From NCBI GenBank assembly GCA_030674155.1, contig CM060325.1, forward strand, positions 20,768,660-20,832,659: 64,000 nt of DNA, given 5' to 3'. Source of the DNA: Stramonita haemastoma (Eukaryota > Mollusca > Gastropoda > Neogastropoda > Muricidae). Positions 55,601 through 64,000 of this stretch are shown piece by piece. The stretch's first letter is position 1; every line of letters starts with the position of its first letter. The notes under the pieces were generated by a model. It did not search any database. It saw only the letters and a program-made list of their open reading frames with translations, and had not been told where the DNA came from. Both the position numbers and the translations under genes were made by a program.

Positions 55601-58600
55601 GAGTAGTAAATCACTAAAATGCCATATCAGTGTTTGAATGAATTTCTTTTTTAGTAACTTGAACTAAAGCAGGTTTAGTTTCAGCACAGTAGTACCACAA
55701 GTAAGCTTGCTCTTTGTGATTTATGCAGTGTATCTAATAGCCATAGTCTTTTCTTTTCATTTTCCCCAGTCATTCTCCTTTTCATTTTCCCCAGTCATTC
55801 TCCTTTTCAGAGTTTCCATTATTATGTTTTTGTTTTGTTTTGACTCATTTGAGGGTTCACTATCTTTACTACTTGAATTAGTACTTTACTTTTATTTTCT
55901 GTTGATTGTTTTTATACTATTTCGAGATATAAAAAAAAGGCAGAATCCACTTAGGCTATTATTTTAATTGTGATTTTAAGAAAAGGATAAAGAAGTCAAC
56001 ACCGTTAAAAGTAAAATTGTGTTATATATCGGGTAATTTTTAACCTTCAGTGACTTTACAAAAATATGTGACACATCTACATTGATAGATACCATCCCCA
56101 ATACCACAGTTCTGATACTAATGAGATGTTTATAAATTTCCCTATGTGTGTCAGGTTATTTCAAATTTCAATTTTCAAAATTTTATTTCAAGAAAACCCC
56201 CCAAGGGGTACATGAAATTTGACAAAACCAATGCTTGCAGATATGGGCGTGTGAAAAATACTCACAACAAAAATCCTAACACAATGGATGGCATAAAAAA
56301 AGAAAAAAGAAAGAGTATTCACAATACATTAGGAGAACAAAACACCCCCCCCACACACACACACACACACAAAAAAGTTGTTCAGTTGTCACTCCTATTG
56401 TTTATCTATTCTTGTTATCAGATTTCTTTTAAACCTTTTGGCAGTTTTACCTTTGAAAGGAAGAAACAAATTCTTTTACACTAATTACAGTTTTTTTGCT
56501 GGTTTTCTTTTCTTTTTAATTATTGTTTTTAAAATTTATTTTTTATTCCCTGAAATGCTGACACACAGATGGAAGTCAACTGAGCAAGCTGGGGTCCATT
56601 TTTCTGGCTACTGGAAAAGGTCGTTGTCCAAAGGTGCCTGTTGTAGAGATTCCAAATCATCTGCTGATTCAGTTATTGGTACTGAAGCAAGAGGGTGGGA
56701 AGACATTTGAGGAAACAGCTTCATTTCTCAGTCAACTCATTCCGGATACTAAACTTTCAAGGTTGCAGTATCATCTCATTAAGGAAGAAGAAAATGTGCA
56801 ACTTCTTTAGGATAAGTCACAGAGAGATAGATTTCTGTCTGAGCCAGTTCATGTTGAACAGCTGGGTCCACTGTTGTTTGCATAATTTGATAAAATTGGA
56901 TGTTTCATAACATTTCTCTAGAATGTTCGCCACATTTTGGGGCACTTGGCGGCCATTTTGAATCCAAAATTACATTATGTAATGGATGAACAAATTCAAC
57001 AAATGCATTTTTTAATAGCATATAAAACCATGTTTTACATCACCAAATTTCAAGTCAGTATCTCTACAGGTTCAAAAGTTATTGACAAAAAATCTACTGT
57101 GTACTGTATTTTGGTCCGTCGCAGGGCATTTTAAGGTTTTTAGCAAAATCAGACCCCAATATTTGAAACATTTGGTCAAGTACAGCCTTAGAAAAAATTG
57201 GGCATAGTCTATATTAACATATCTTTTGAACAATGTAAAAAAGTAACCATAAGATGCCATCTTATCCTTCCTGTTGGACCTCAAACATGGCCAATCGTGC
57301 AATTTGAACTGACTGCCAATCACACGATTAGGCATTTTCAACATAGTATATCTTTTTTTCCCTTCAAGATAGAGAGTTGATGTTTCTTGTAGGGATTGTC
57401 AGTGTTACAGACATTGTATATGTGCAGGAATGTGATTACAGTGCTTTGCACAATAGGCCCTTTCAAAGTATGGCTTTCATATTATGAAAACACCCGAAAA
57501 TGTTATGTCATCTTTGGACATCAATAACTTTTGAAAGAATAAAGATAGAGACTTAATTTTTTTTATATTGTGTTTCTTTTAAAAAGTTCTTTTTAAAAAT
57601 ACCAGTTTCATGCATGTATATGCTATAAAAAAAATTGGCTGCCGCTACCTAAAGTTATGGAGTTTTGAAGAGTGCCTTCATACACATAATTATGACATAA
57701 GAGAAAAAGGAAACTGCCAATATACATACATACAGTGCATTTTTACACATCTCACTGTGTATGCTTCACTGTGTTTTGTCTGACCCAAGTTGTAAAGTTT
57801 TGCCTGTATTTGTGACGCTCCACCACATAGTGAGTGGTATTGCACCGGAATTCAGTTTTTAGTTGTCATTATGTTAATAATCTGCAGGCTATCTATCACA
57901 GAAAACAGATTGAAAATCAGCCAGTTCTATGAAAAGTTAAATTTTACAAATTGAAATAATAGACCCAGGGTTCGCACAAGTCCCTAAAAAGCCCTAATTT
58001 TGGGAAAGCCAAAATAGGGCCCCTAAAAAGCCCTAAAAATGAGACATATTGCCCTGGAGGCCCTAAAAAGCCCTAAAAATGGAAGTCATGTGTGAGATTT
58101 TATTTTTAAAATTAAAAAATATATATTCAAAATAAAACTTTGGAGAAATAAATCCGAGAAGAGTGTCCGAAGATCGTATTATCGCTGATAGAATGCTTGT
58201 CGTCTGCTACTCGCGTCGGGCCACCTATTTCGTAAAGGGAGGTAATAGTAATTGCCTCCCTTGGAAATGTGATCGCTTTGCTTCGCAAAAAGTGGTGTGC
58301 AGACCTGTGCACCTTCCGTATTTGTTCCGGAAAAAGTTGTAAAATAAGAAAATACAGTTTAATTAATAAAAATCCAATTTTTGTCTTTAAAAAAAATCCG
58401 AAAATCAAAAATATAATCTATTGTTAAGCGATGAGATGCATTATGTTGTCTGCTAGATCCTATCGTTCAGTTGTCTCCCCTTTAAGCGCATGCGCACAGC
58501 ATCTCTTTCAAAACAAAATGGCGGAAAGTAGTGTAGACTTTCGTGAAAAAAACAGATCGAACTGACACACTTACAAGCAAAGAAAGACGCGAAATAAACG

Positions 58601-59116
58601 CAAAATGATGCTAACAGTCCATGATGGGGCTAGAAGAGGTACAGTTGCCGATATAGATGCACAAACAGAAAAATTGGTTTGTTTTGCCGAGCAATGTTTA
58701 AAACTTGCGCTATGTCTTTTGATAGTGAAAGTTGAGCTTTCATTAGCAAATGGTGTCGGAAATTGGAACACGGTCGGAAAATAACAAACCACGGCACTTT
58801 AGTTATAGAAGCGTTAATTTCTTGGCAAATCATGGAACAGTAACCCTTTCGCATCTTCGGGAAATCAGTTGATCGTTAAAACGGCAGAGTGACTGTTCTA
58901 AAGTTACATCGTGTGGAACACAGCCTCTGCTGTACCGGACAGCCGGAAAGTACACACATACACATAACTTGTTTTTTGGCCATGCAAACTGTCATGGTGA
59001 GTTCACTCTGAAATCAGATGAATTTTTAATCTGCTTTTGTACGGGGGCTTCAACTTGATTTTAAAATGAGAAAGACATAGGATCTTCTTCAGTCTTCATA
59101 AGAGTGTATTGATCTC

Positions 59117-59152
<36 letters not shown>

Positions 59153-59159
59153 CCTCTTC

Positions 59160-59224
<65 letters not shown>

Positions 59225-59805
59225 CTCTCTCTGTCTCTGTCTCATTTTCTCCACCTCTCCCTGTTTCTTACACGCACAGACACACACACACACCTCTCTC
59301 CCCCCCCCTTTCTTTCTCTCTGTTTTTTTCTCTCTGTTTCTCTATGTGTGTCAGTACTTTCTTTCTCTTTCTTCCTGTATCTGCATTAGTTCACATTTGT
59401 CTAGAAATATACTCATTTTCTATGTGATTACTTGGGTATGGAACCTCCTTTAGATTGAAGAAATGATAGAAAGTCATTCTTGGAGAGCTTATTTTAGGGC
59501 AGAAATTGCTTAGTATCAAAAACTGAAATTAGTTCAAGGAGAGGCTGTTAAACAGGCTAGAATTGTTGAAAAACCTTCAGCTTCAGGGGGCGTTGCCCCC
59601 TGACCCCCACAAGGGGCTCTGCCCCTTGACCCCACCAGGGGGCAAAGCCCCTGGACCCCCCTCACTTTTCAGAGTTTTTGGACTCTGTCAATTCCCACCC
59701 CTCACACACACACACACTCACTCTCTCTCACTCACTCACTCACAGTCACAGCTTATTCCATTATCCTCGATATAAAAGAATCAATCAATCAAATAAATCA
59801 AAACA

Positions 59806-59862
<57 letters not shown>

Positions 59863-60032
59863 TTATCCCCCCCCCCCCTTCCCTCTTTAGGACTCTGCTG
59901 CCTCTCACCTCCTTGTCTCTTGTTGTATCCATGATTGAAAGACATTCTACTCTAGAATAACATGAAGTTGTGTTAGTATCCACCATACAGTTTCACATAA
60001 GGTGACTTTGCTCACTTGACTCTGTTTGAGGT

Positions 60033-60091
<59 letters not shown>

Positions 60092-62504
60092 TGTATATAT
60101 GTGTGTGTAAGGAAAGGTGTATTTAGGTTGCTATCTATACATTTGTTACCCCGCAGCTAGGCCCTAAATTTGGATGAAAAGGCCCTTAAAAAAGGCCCTA
60201 AAAAGCCCTGAATTTTGCTCCACCAAGTCTGTATGAACCCTGTAGACCGCGGGAAGTGACAAAATGAGAAATTGACAAGTTTTACTCTGTAATGGGTGAT
60301 CAGAATGAGGGCCTGGGTGTTTTTAAATACGTTTTTAAAGCAAAAGGAAACACCTAGATACTTCAGTACAAGGTAGAAGAACGGCTATAGTTCTATAATC
60401 AAAGATCTCAAAATTAACAACCTGTCGCCCACCTGCCTAAAATAGCTCCCAGCGGAAAAGTATGTCAGGTGCAAAGTGACTCATTTTGTGGTGGAGTGTA
60501 ATTTTTTTTTCTTAATTTTTTTTTTTTCTTGAATTGGGTGGCAATCTGTTTTGTTGGTGGCACTTGTGGGTTTTTTGGGGTGGGGGTGGGGGTTGTTGGT
60601 TTTTTTTTGTGGATGAAAATTTAAATAGAGACTCAATTTTTCATTGCTAATGGGTTGAATATTATATTCAGTATCAAAGTCTCTAACTTTAAGATGAATT
60701 TTGAGTGGTGTGTTCCCTGAACTATTCAGATGGGTTTTCTGTGGGTAAAAAGCTGGGAATAAATTTTTATACACTGTTTTAAAAGTTGTTAAAATGTATC
60801 GTGTGTTTCACCTATACCATGAATTTTTCAAACATTTTTGTTGTTCTCCTGACAGGTTTGCATATGTGGAGTTTGCTGACAAAGATTCGGTCGTAACAGC
60901 CATGGCATTGGATGACAGCTTGTTCAGGGGAAGACAGATCAAGGTTTGTGATCAGCGGTTGTCATAAAATTTGAGCTATCTTATATTGGGCTGAAAGACT
61001 ACCTGACTGCTAATGTAAATATATGAAAAATCTGTCCGTCAGTTTTGTCATTCTTACCAGCTGTCAGCTGTATTATCGAGTCACAGACCTGATAGTATGA
61101 AGAAGATTCCATTCAAATTCTAGATTCTTATTGTTACTGGCAGTATAAAAGCTGAAGAAATTTAGAGCTGATAAGATTAACCATGAGATGCTGCTGAATA
61201 ATATTTCGATTTCATCCTTGTTGTTATTCGTTACAATAGAGAATGTCAAAATTGTTTTTGTTCATTTATCACAGTGGAACCAGTTATGAATTGTTTCATT
61301 TCCAGACTATTTCACACACAGACATACAATCATACACACGTACACGCGCTGTCATGATATATTGTCTGAGGGATATCAACTTCATATTGATTCAGTTAAA
61401 TCCCCCTTTTCCTATGCACCCACACTTTATCTCCACACAGAGGAGTGGGTATACATGAGGGTGTACTCACTACTAGAGTTGGTTGGTTTGAAAGGCTAGA
61501 TGAGCCACAACTAGGAGAGACCATACCTGTGCCAAGACTGAAAAGAGTTATTTATTTATTCTTTTATATTGAGGATAATGGAATAAGCACTTGTTTGGGG
61601 ATTTTTTTTTTTACATCCAGTCCCCAACTGACTGTGCATCATGATCAAGAAGATTGCTGTACATGCAACAGACTGTCCCCCTTCTCTTTTGAACCTGGGG
61701 GGGGAGGGGGGGGGGAATAATGTCCGCCTTTTTTCCATTTTAGGGACCCTTTCTACCACTTCTTTTAATCGTTGAATCAACACTGATATATATATGTACA
61801 CATCCCATTTCAAATTTTGCATGGAATATGTAGCTTACCTAGAGTATCATTCATTCTGTGTATGAGTAAATGTCTCCCTTCATAGTTACAGTCTTTGTGA
61901 AAGTGAAGAGGAAGTTATAGTGTCTGTTTGTAGTGAGTATCTCTTTCAAACTTGCTATGTAATAAAAATGTCAGAAGAAAAACATCACCTCCCCCCAACC
62001 CCCCACCTTTTTTTCTCCCGAAACTTACCATTTCACTTTGATATTTATTTATTTATTCTTTTATATTGAGGTTAATGGAATAAGTAATCATATGCTTTTT
62101 TACATCCAGTCCCTGTGTGTATGCAGTTTTGTAAATGTCATCTGTTCCCACCGGCACATGATGGCCTACTCTTACGAACAGTGGAACAGGATTTAACGTG
62201 TGCACAAGATGTTCTGCGTGCATTGGCACACGGGTTCTCTGTTTTTAGTCTCATCCGAAAGAAAGAGAGTGACAAACAATGTTTGTTCATAACTGCAGGT
62301 GAATCCCAAGAGAACCAACAGACCAGGCATCAGCACAACCAACAGGAAACCGGGGCGTGGGCGATTCAGGGGGGCGCGAGGCGCCAGAGGGGGCAGCAGC
62401 TATGGCAGTGCGTTTGCCGGGGGCTACACTGGTGGCTTTACCGGGAGCTATGGGGGCGGCTTTGCTGGCGGCTACACTCCCAGAACCCGAGGAGCGGGAT
62501 TTGG
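47023..62504 (+). CDS. PABPN1: Nuclear poly(A)-binding protein, six coding exons, 3' end not reached
   Basis: Exons 47023-47115, 49813-49936, 50868-50929, 53982-54088, 60856-60943 and 62299-62504 join in frame to 226 codons plus two bases. Order: short acidic N-terminus ([11 protein letters not shown]), a coiled-coil helix about residues 32-64 ([19 protein letters not shown]), an RRM about 88-164 with RNP2 IYVGNV (89-94) and RNP1 KGFAYVEF (128-135), then [13 protein letters not shown] and a Gly/Arg/Tyr-rich tail. [18 protein letters not shown] and SLFRGRQIK are diagnostic of PABPN1. In the nucleus it binds growing poly(A) tails and stimulates poly(A) polymerase. The vertebrate alanine tract and long Glu-rich N-terminus are absent. 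Exon 6 ends at donor GG/GTAAGT in phase 2, so a terminal exon (WYSPY-type end in relatives) lies downstream, probably beyond the window. Confidence 0.95.
47514..47638 (+). repeat. About 64-bp tandem duplication
   Basis: TTTTTATTAAAAACAATCTC ... GATTATAGTTGAAACCT occurs twice in a row. Confidence 0.9.
47871..48190 (+). mobile_element. CAGGGTTCGCG-TIR element, 5' fragment
   Basis: Starts CAGGGTTCGCGATAACCGGT and follows the 51166-52130 element for about 320 bp (AATTGTCGGTATTTTACCGA, AGCAAGCTTTACTGTGAAAG), then diverges into unrelated sequence. Confidence 0.85.
48349..49253 (+). mobile_element. CAGGGTTCGCG-TIR element, diverged near-full copy
   Basis: Left end CAGGGTCGCGATAACGGTAA and right end TAGCGCGAACCTG. 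Internal parts match 51166-52130 throughout, including the embedded SINE family A tail (about 48710-48830), with many small deletions. Confidence 0.85.
49813..49936 (+). CDS. PABPN1: PABPN1 exon 2 (coiled coil)
   Basis: [20 protein letters not shown] then [20 protein letters not shown]; acceptor ATGTCAG, donor A/GTGAGT, phase 1. Confidence 0.95.
49937..50867. other. PABPN1 intron 2
   Basis: AT-rich. Holds a body fragment of SINE family D (50663-50775: AAAAGAACCCACAGCAACAA, GCAAAATTCTGTAGAAAAAA); nothing else recognised. Confidence 0.7.
50868..50929 (+). CDS. PABPN1: PABPN1 exon 3
   Basis: [20 protein letters not shown]; enters the RRM (RNP2). Acceptor TTTACAG, donor AAT/GTGAGT. Confidence 0.95.
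51112..52377 (-). mobile_element. SINE family B, split by a TIR element
   Basis: The body part is 51112-51165 and the rest, with the tRNA/5S-like head, is 52131-52377. The two halves join exactly at CATCA, which is duplicated at the break. Confidence 0.85.
51166..52130 (+). mobile_element. 965-bp TIR element carrying an embedded SINE tail
   Basis: Terminal inverted repeats CAGGGTTCGCG / CGCGAACCCTG, flanked by CATCA on both sides (51161-51165, 52131-52135). Contains a SINE A segment at about 51535-51660 (ATAATGGAATAAGCACTCCT, TTTACATCCAGTCCCC, GTCCCACCGGCACACGATGG). CAGGG-type ends are common in hAT elements, but the 5-bp duplication is shorter than the usual 8, so the superfamily is left open. 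A frame over 51798-51960 ([20 protein letters not shown]) is of unknown origin. Confidence 0.88.
52448..52650. repeat. G-run plus CT microsatellite plus C-run
   Basis: G homopolymer (52448-52471), (CT)n 52504-52620, C homopolymer near 52631-52648. Confidence 0.9.
52658..52756 (+). mobile_element. SINE family A tail fragment
   Basis: ATGACAAAATTGCATTCACA, GGGGACTAGATGGGG and TATTCCATTATCCTTGATAG. Confidence 0.75.
53982..54088 (+). CDS. PABPN1: PABPN1 exon 4 (RRM)
   Basis: [20 protein letters not shown] then [15 protein letters not shown]; donor GG/GTCAGT splits the RNP1 glycine codon. Confidence 0.95.
54367..57650. mobile_element. 3.28-kb DNA-transposon-like element with 8-bp target duplications
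   Basis: Inverted ends: AGGTAGCGGCAGCC at 54368-54381 and GGCTGCCGCTACCT at 57637-57650. AAAGTTAT precedes (54359-54366) and follows (57651-57658) the element. An 8-bp duplication fits hAT, P or Merlin-like transposons, but no transposase domain is recognised. An 80-codon frame lies at 56568-56810. Confidence 0.8.
56568..56810 (+). CDS. Unrecognised 80-codon ORF segment inside the TIR element
   Basis: No in-frame ATG at the left edge; preceded by a possible acceptor CTGACACACAG. Reads [60 protein letters not shown] and [20 protein letters not shown], then TAG. Codon use and amino-acid balance look protein-like, unlike neighbouring frames. Possibly a terminal exon of the element's own gene or a captured host exon. 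Family unknown. Confidence 0.4.
   Translation, partial: DGSQLSKLGSIFLATGKGRCPKVPVVEIPNHLLIQLLVLKQEGGKTFEETASFLSQLIPDTKLSRLQYHLIKEEENVQLL
57966..60243. mobile_element. 2.28-kb TIR element with GCCCTAAAAA-rich ends
   Basis: Starts CAGGGTTCGCACAAGTCCCT and ends GTCTGTATGAACCCTG, so the ends are inverted for about 8 bp perfectly (CAGGGTTC) and imperfectly beyond. TAGACC lies on both sides (57960-57965 and 60244-60249). Both subterminal regions repeat AAGCCCTAAAAA-like motifs (57990-58080; 60160-60215). The interior has a promoter-like AAAATGGCGGAAAG at about 58515, CT/CA microsatellites (59115-59222, 59806-59862), a SINE A tail (about 59750-59785), an AT tract (60036-60086) and a GC-rich block (59580-59665). 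CAGGGTTC ends suggest a hAT-like non-autonomous element (inference). Confidence 0.75.
59580..59665 (+). repeat. GC-rich GGGGC-TGCCCC repeat block
   Basis: Three diverged copies of a roughly 25-bp unit of the GGGGC(G/T)(C/T)TGCCCC-TGACCCC type, each locally self-complementary (GGGGGCGTTGCCCCC; GGGGCTCTGCCCC; GGGGGCAAAGCCCC). Lies inside the 57966-60243 element. Confidence 0.8.
60856..60943 (+). CDS. PABPN1: PABPN1 exon 5 (RRM end)
   Basis: [20 protein letters not shown] then SLFRGRQIK; acceptor CTGACAG, donor AAG/GTTTGT. Confidence 0.95.
60944..62298. other. PABPN1 intron 5
   Basis: Holds a SINE A tail (61552-61630, minus strand), G-rich homopolymer runs near 61698-61716, and a longer SINE A fragment (62040-62270, minus) that reaches to within about 30 bp of the acceptor. 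Confidence 0.75.
62040..62270 (-). mobile_element. SINE family A fragment next to the exon 6 acceptor
   Basis: Plus strand: TTATATTGAGGTTAATGGAA, TTTACATCCAGTCCCTGTGT, CATCTGTTCCCACCGGCACA, GGAACAGGATTTAACGTGTG and TTTTAGTCTCATCCGAAAG; the tRNA-like head is missing. Confidence 0.8.
62299..62504 (+). CDS. PABPN1: PABPN1 exon 6 (Gly/Arg/Tyr-rich tail)
   Basis: [20 protein letters not shown], then [20 protein letters not shown] and repeated [18 protein letters not shown] and GGY repeats are likely arginine-methylation and self-association sequences, by analogy with the vertebrate tail. Donor GG/GTAAGT, phase 2. Confidence 0.95.
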
Positions 62505-62651
62505 GTAAGTTTGCGGGTGTAGAACTGGTTTGATTTGATTTGATTTGATTTGATTTATTCTTTTATATCGAGGATAATGGAATAAGCACTCTTGTGTTTT
62601 TTTACATCCAGTCCCCGTGTGTATGCAGTTTTGTAAATGTCATCTGTTCCC

Positions 62652-62905
62652 TGATAATGTCCTTAAATATATGGTGTGTATGTTTAACATCCTGGGGATA
62701 TGGGCAAGATTTATTCCTTGTTTAGATAACGTCCTTAAATGGTGTGTATGTTTAACATCCTGGGGATATGGGCAAGATTTATTCCTTGTTTAGATAACGT
62801 CCATAAGTACGTGGTGTGTATGTTTAACATCCTGGGGATATGGGCAAGATTTATTCATTGTTTAGATAACGTCCGTATGTACATTGTGTGTATGTTTTAA
62901 CGTCC
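62652..62905 (+). repeat. 70-75-bp tandem repeat, about 3.5 units
   Basis: Units with TGGTGTGTATGTTTAACATC, CTGGGGATATGGGCAAGATT and TATTCCTTGTTTAGATAACG. Confidence 0.9.
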
Positions 62906-63219
62906 TTCTGTTGAAACATATGAGCAGGATTGATTCGTTGATTTGGTTAGATGTTTTGATGTGAATTGAGGTTGGAATAACTTGAAACAGAACAAGAACT
63001 TTTTATAGTCTTTTAAGTGTCGAGGACACACAGCAGTTTTCCATTGGTGATGACTTTCTTTATGCAGCAAGCTTACAACGCAAATAGGAGATACCAGAAA
63101 ATGGAAAGGAAAAGCTTTCAATTGCTTTGATGCTTAGTGTGAAGGATTTTTCATGTCATTGCTATGAAAAATTGGTTGAACTGTTTTTAGTTATTCACAA
63201 AAGCAACAACAAGCTAAAA

Positions 63220-63235
<16 letters not shown>

Positions 63236-63287
<52 letters not shown>

Positions 63288-63290
63288 TAT
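63236..63290. repeat. AT microsatellite
   Basis: GTGT run followed by (TA)n of about 50 bp. Confidence 0.95.
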
Positions 63291-64000
63291 GATACTAAAT
63301 GATTAAAGATTGGTTTTTTTACTTACTGTGGAAGAGGATACCCGGGATCCTTGCAAGTTTTTGGCTGATGCATGAGCAAAAAATAAAAAAGATGTACCAG
63401 AGAAAATGGAGGAGGGACTCTTCAGTTTCCCTTGTTTAGTATTAGTAAATTACTAGATCATAGATGGGAAAGATTGACAGAAAACAAAAGATGAAATGGG
63501 ACTAAGGTTATCAAATTCACCACAGCAAATAGAAAAAGCATGTCTCTTATTATTTCTTTCCTAGCTCAGTATTAGTGAAGGCTAGAACGGGGAGAGTGAA
63601 AGAAAATAAAGTGGGGAAAAAGACAACCTGTTTTCATTGAGACATAGTATGCTTTCTGATGGATTTTAAGATCTGTTCTTTTATTTTATTTTGGGTTTAT
63701 TTTGGGTGGGTTTTTTTTTAGCTTTGTGATTAAAAATAGCAAATTGGGTTTTGGTTATTTTGGGGGGGGGGGGGGGGGGGTCCATGTTCCTGCAAAGATG
63801 GGGGATAAAGAAAAGAACTTTTAAAATCTAATGTACCAACCAATCATTTCCAGCCTGTGAAAATTGAATGCATTGTCAATGGCTGCGCTGCACGCATGTT
63901 CCTTTCAGTTTGAAGTCTGCACTGTGGTAAGTATGTGCGGTGGTAATACAGCAGACTTTTACTGCCTCATCACGCACGTGTGCCTATAGAGAGGTGAGAA

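Larger units (their letters stand above)
54089..60855. other. PABPN1 intron 4, built mostly from two DNA-transposon-like elements
   Basis: Of 6,767 bp, about 5.56 kb is the 54367-57650 and 57966-60243 elements. The rest is AT-rich with nothing recognisable. Confidence 0.8.
62505..64000. other. Downstream PABPN1 intron or flank
   Basis: SINE A tail (62546-62655, minus), a 70-75-bp tandem repeat (62652-62905), an AT tract (63236-63290), a G homopolymer (63762-63780) and AT-rich DNA. An 18-nt microexon-like sequence is bounded by TTTCAG and GTAAGT at 63909-63926. The terminal coding exon was not found. Confidence 0.6.

Noticed and set aside
58604..58784. 60-codon frame inside the 57966-60243 element
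   Set aside because: Short, no recognised domain, no splice context; noted only as a possible relic.

Overview
The window is eukaryotic nuclear DNA from an animal. Genes have GT-AG introns, the proteins are metazoan (nuclear poly(A)-binding protein, glomulin, an ankyrin/SOCS-box protein), and the intergenic DNA is full of CA/GA/AT microsatellites, tRNA-derived SINEs, 5'-truncated LINEs and small TIR elements. This texture suggests a lophotrochozoan, most likely a marine gastropod mollusc. That is inference from repeat style and intron density; no sequence search was run.

Layout. (1) About 3.5-8.4 kb, + strand: a GC-rich, three-block gene for a probable type II membrane protein of unknown family. 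Introns are clean, but the reading frame is broken several times. (2) 8.4-29 kb: no intact gene. It holds microsatellites, nested SINE/LINE insertions, a 1.3-1.6 kb direct segmental duplication (about 18.7-20.0 and 24.2-25.8 kb, each copy carrying a different insertion), and the left arm plus loop of a large inverted duplication (arms about 21.05-23.17 and 27.64-29.99 kb). The arms hold LINE RT sequence and copies of the first exon of the next gene. (3) 29.3-38.7 kb, + strand: a five-exon ankyrin-repeat plus SOCS-box gene (ASB-like) with an Asp-rich N-terminal tract. All introns are phase 1, exon 3 has an apparent 1-nt deletion, and the stop codon lies inside a tRNA-derived SINE head. Intron 1 has three minisatellites; intron 2 has two LINE fragments. 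(4) 43.05-45.05 kb, - strand: an intronless 665-codon glomulin (GLMN) ORF. (5) 47.0 kb to beyond 62.5 kb, + strand: PABPN1 in at least six exons, with coiled coil, one RRM and a Gly/Arg-rich tail, running toward or past the right edge. Its introns carry several TIR DNA-transposon derivatives.

By family knowledge, ASB proteins and glomulin both belong to cullin-RING ubiquitin ligase biology (ASB as a Cul5 substrate receptor, glomulin as an inhibitor of RBX1-containing ligases), and PABPN1 controls poly(A) tail length in the nucleus. Nothing in the sequence shows these neighbours are functionally coupled.

The least expected material is in the mobile DNA: a chimeric tRNA/5S-like SINE; a 965-bp CAGGGTTCGCG-TIR element that carries a captured SINE tail and sits inside another SINE; a 3.28-kb element with 8-bp target duplications and a hidden 80-codon ORF; a 2.28-kb element with GCCCTAAAAA-rich ends; and a composite element with repeated GTCACA-motif arms around a minisatellite core. 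Microsatellite ORFs (His/Thr, Cys/Val, Leu/Ser, Arg/Glu) are low-complexity artefacts and are not annotated as genes.
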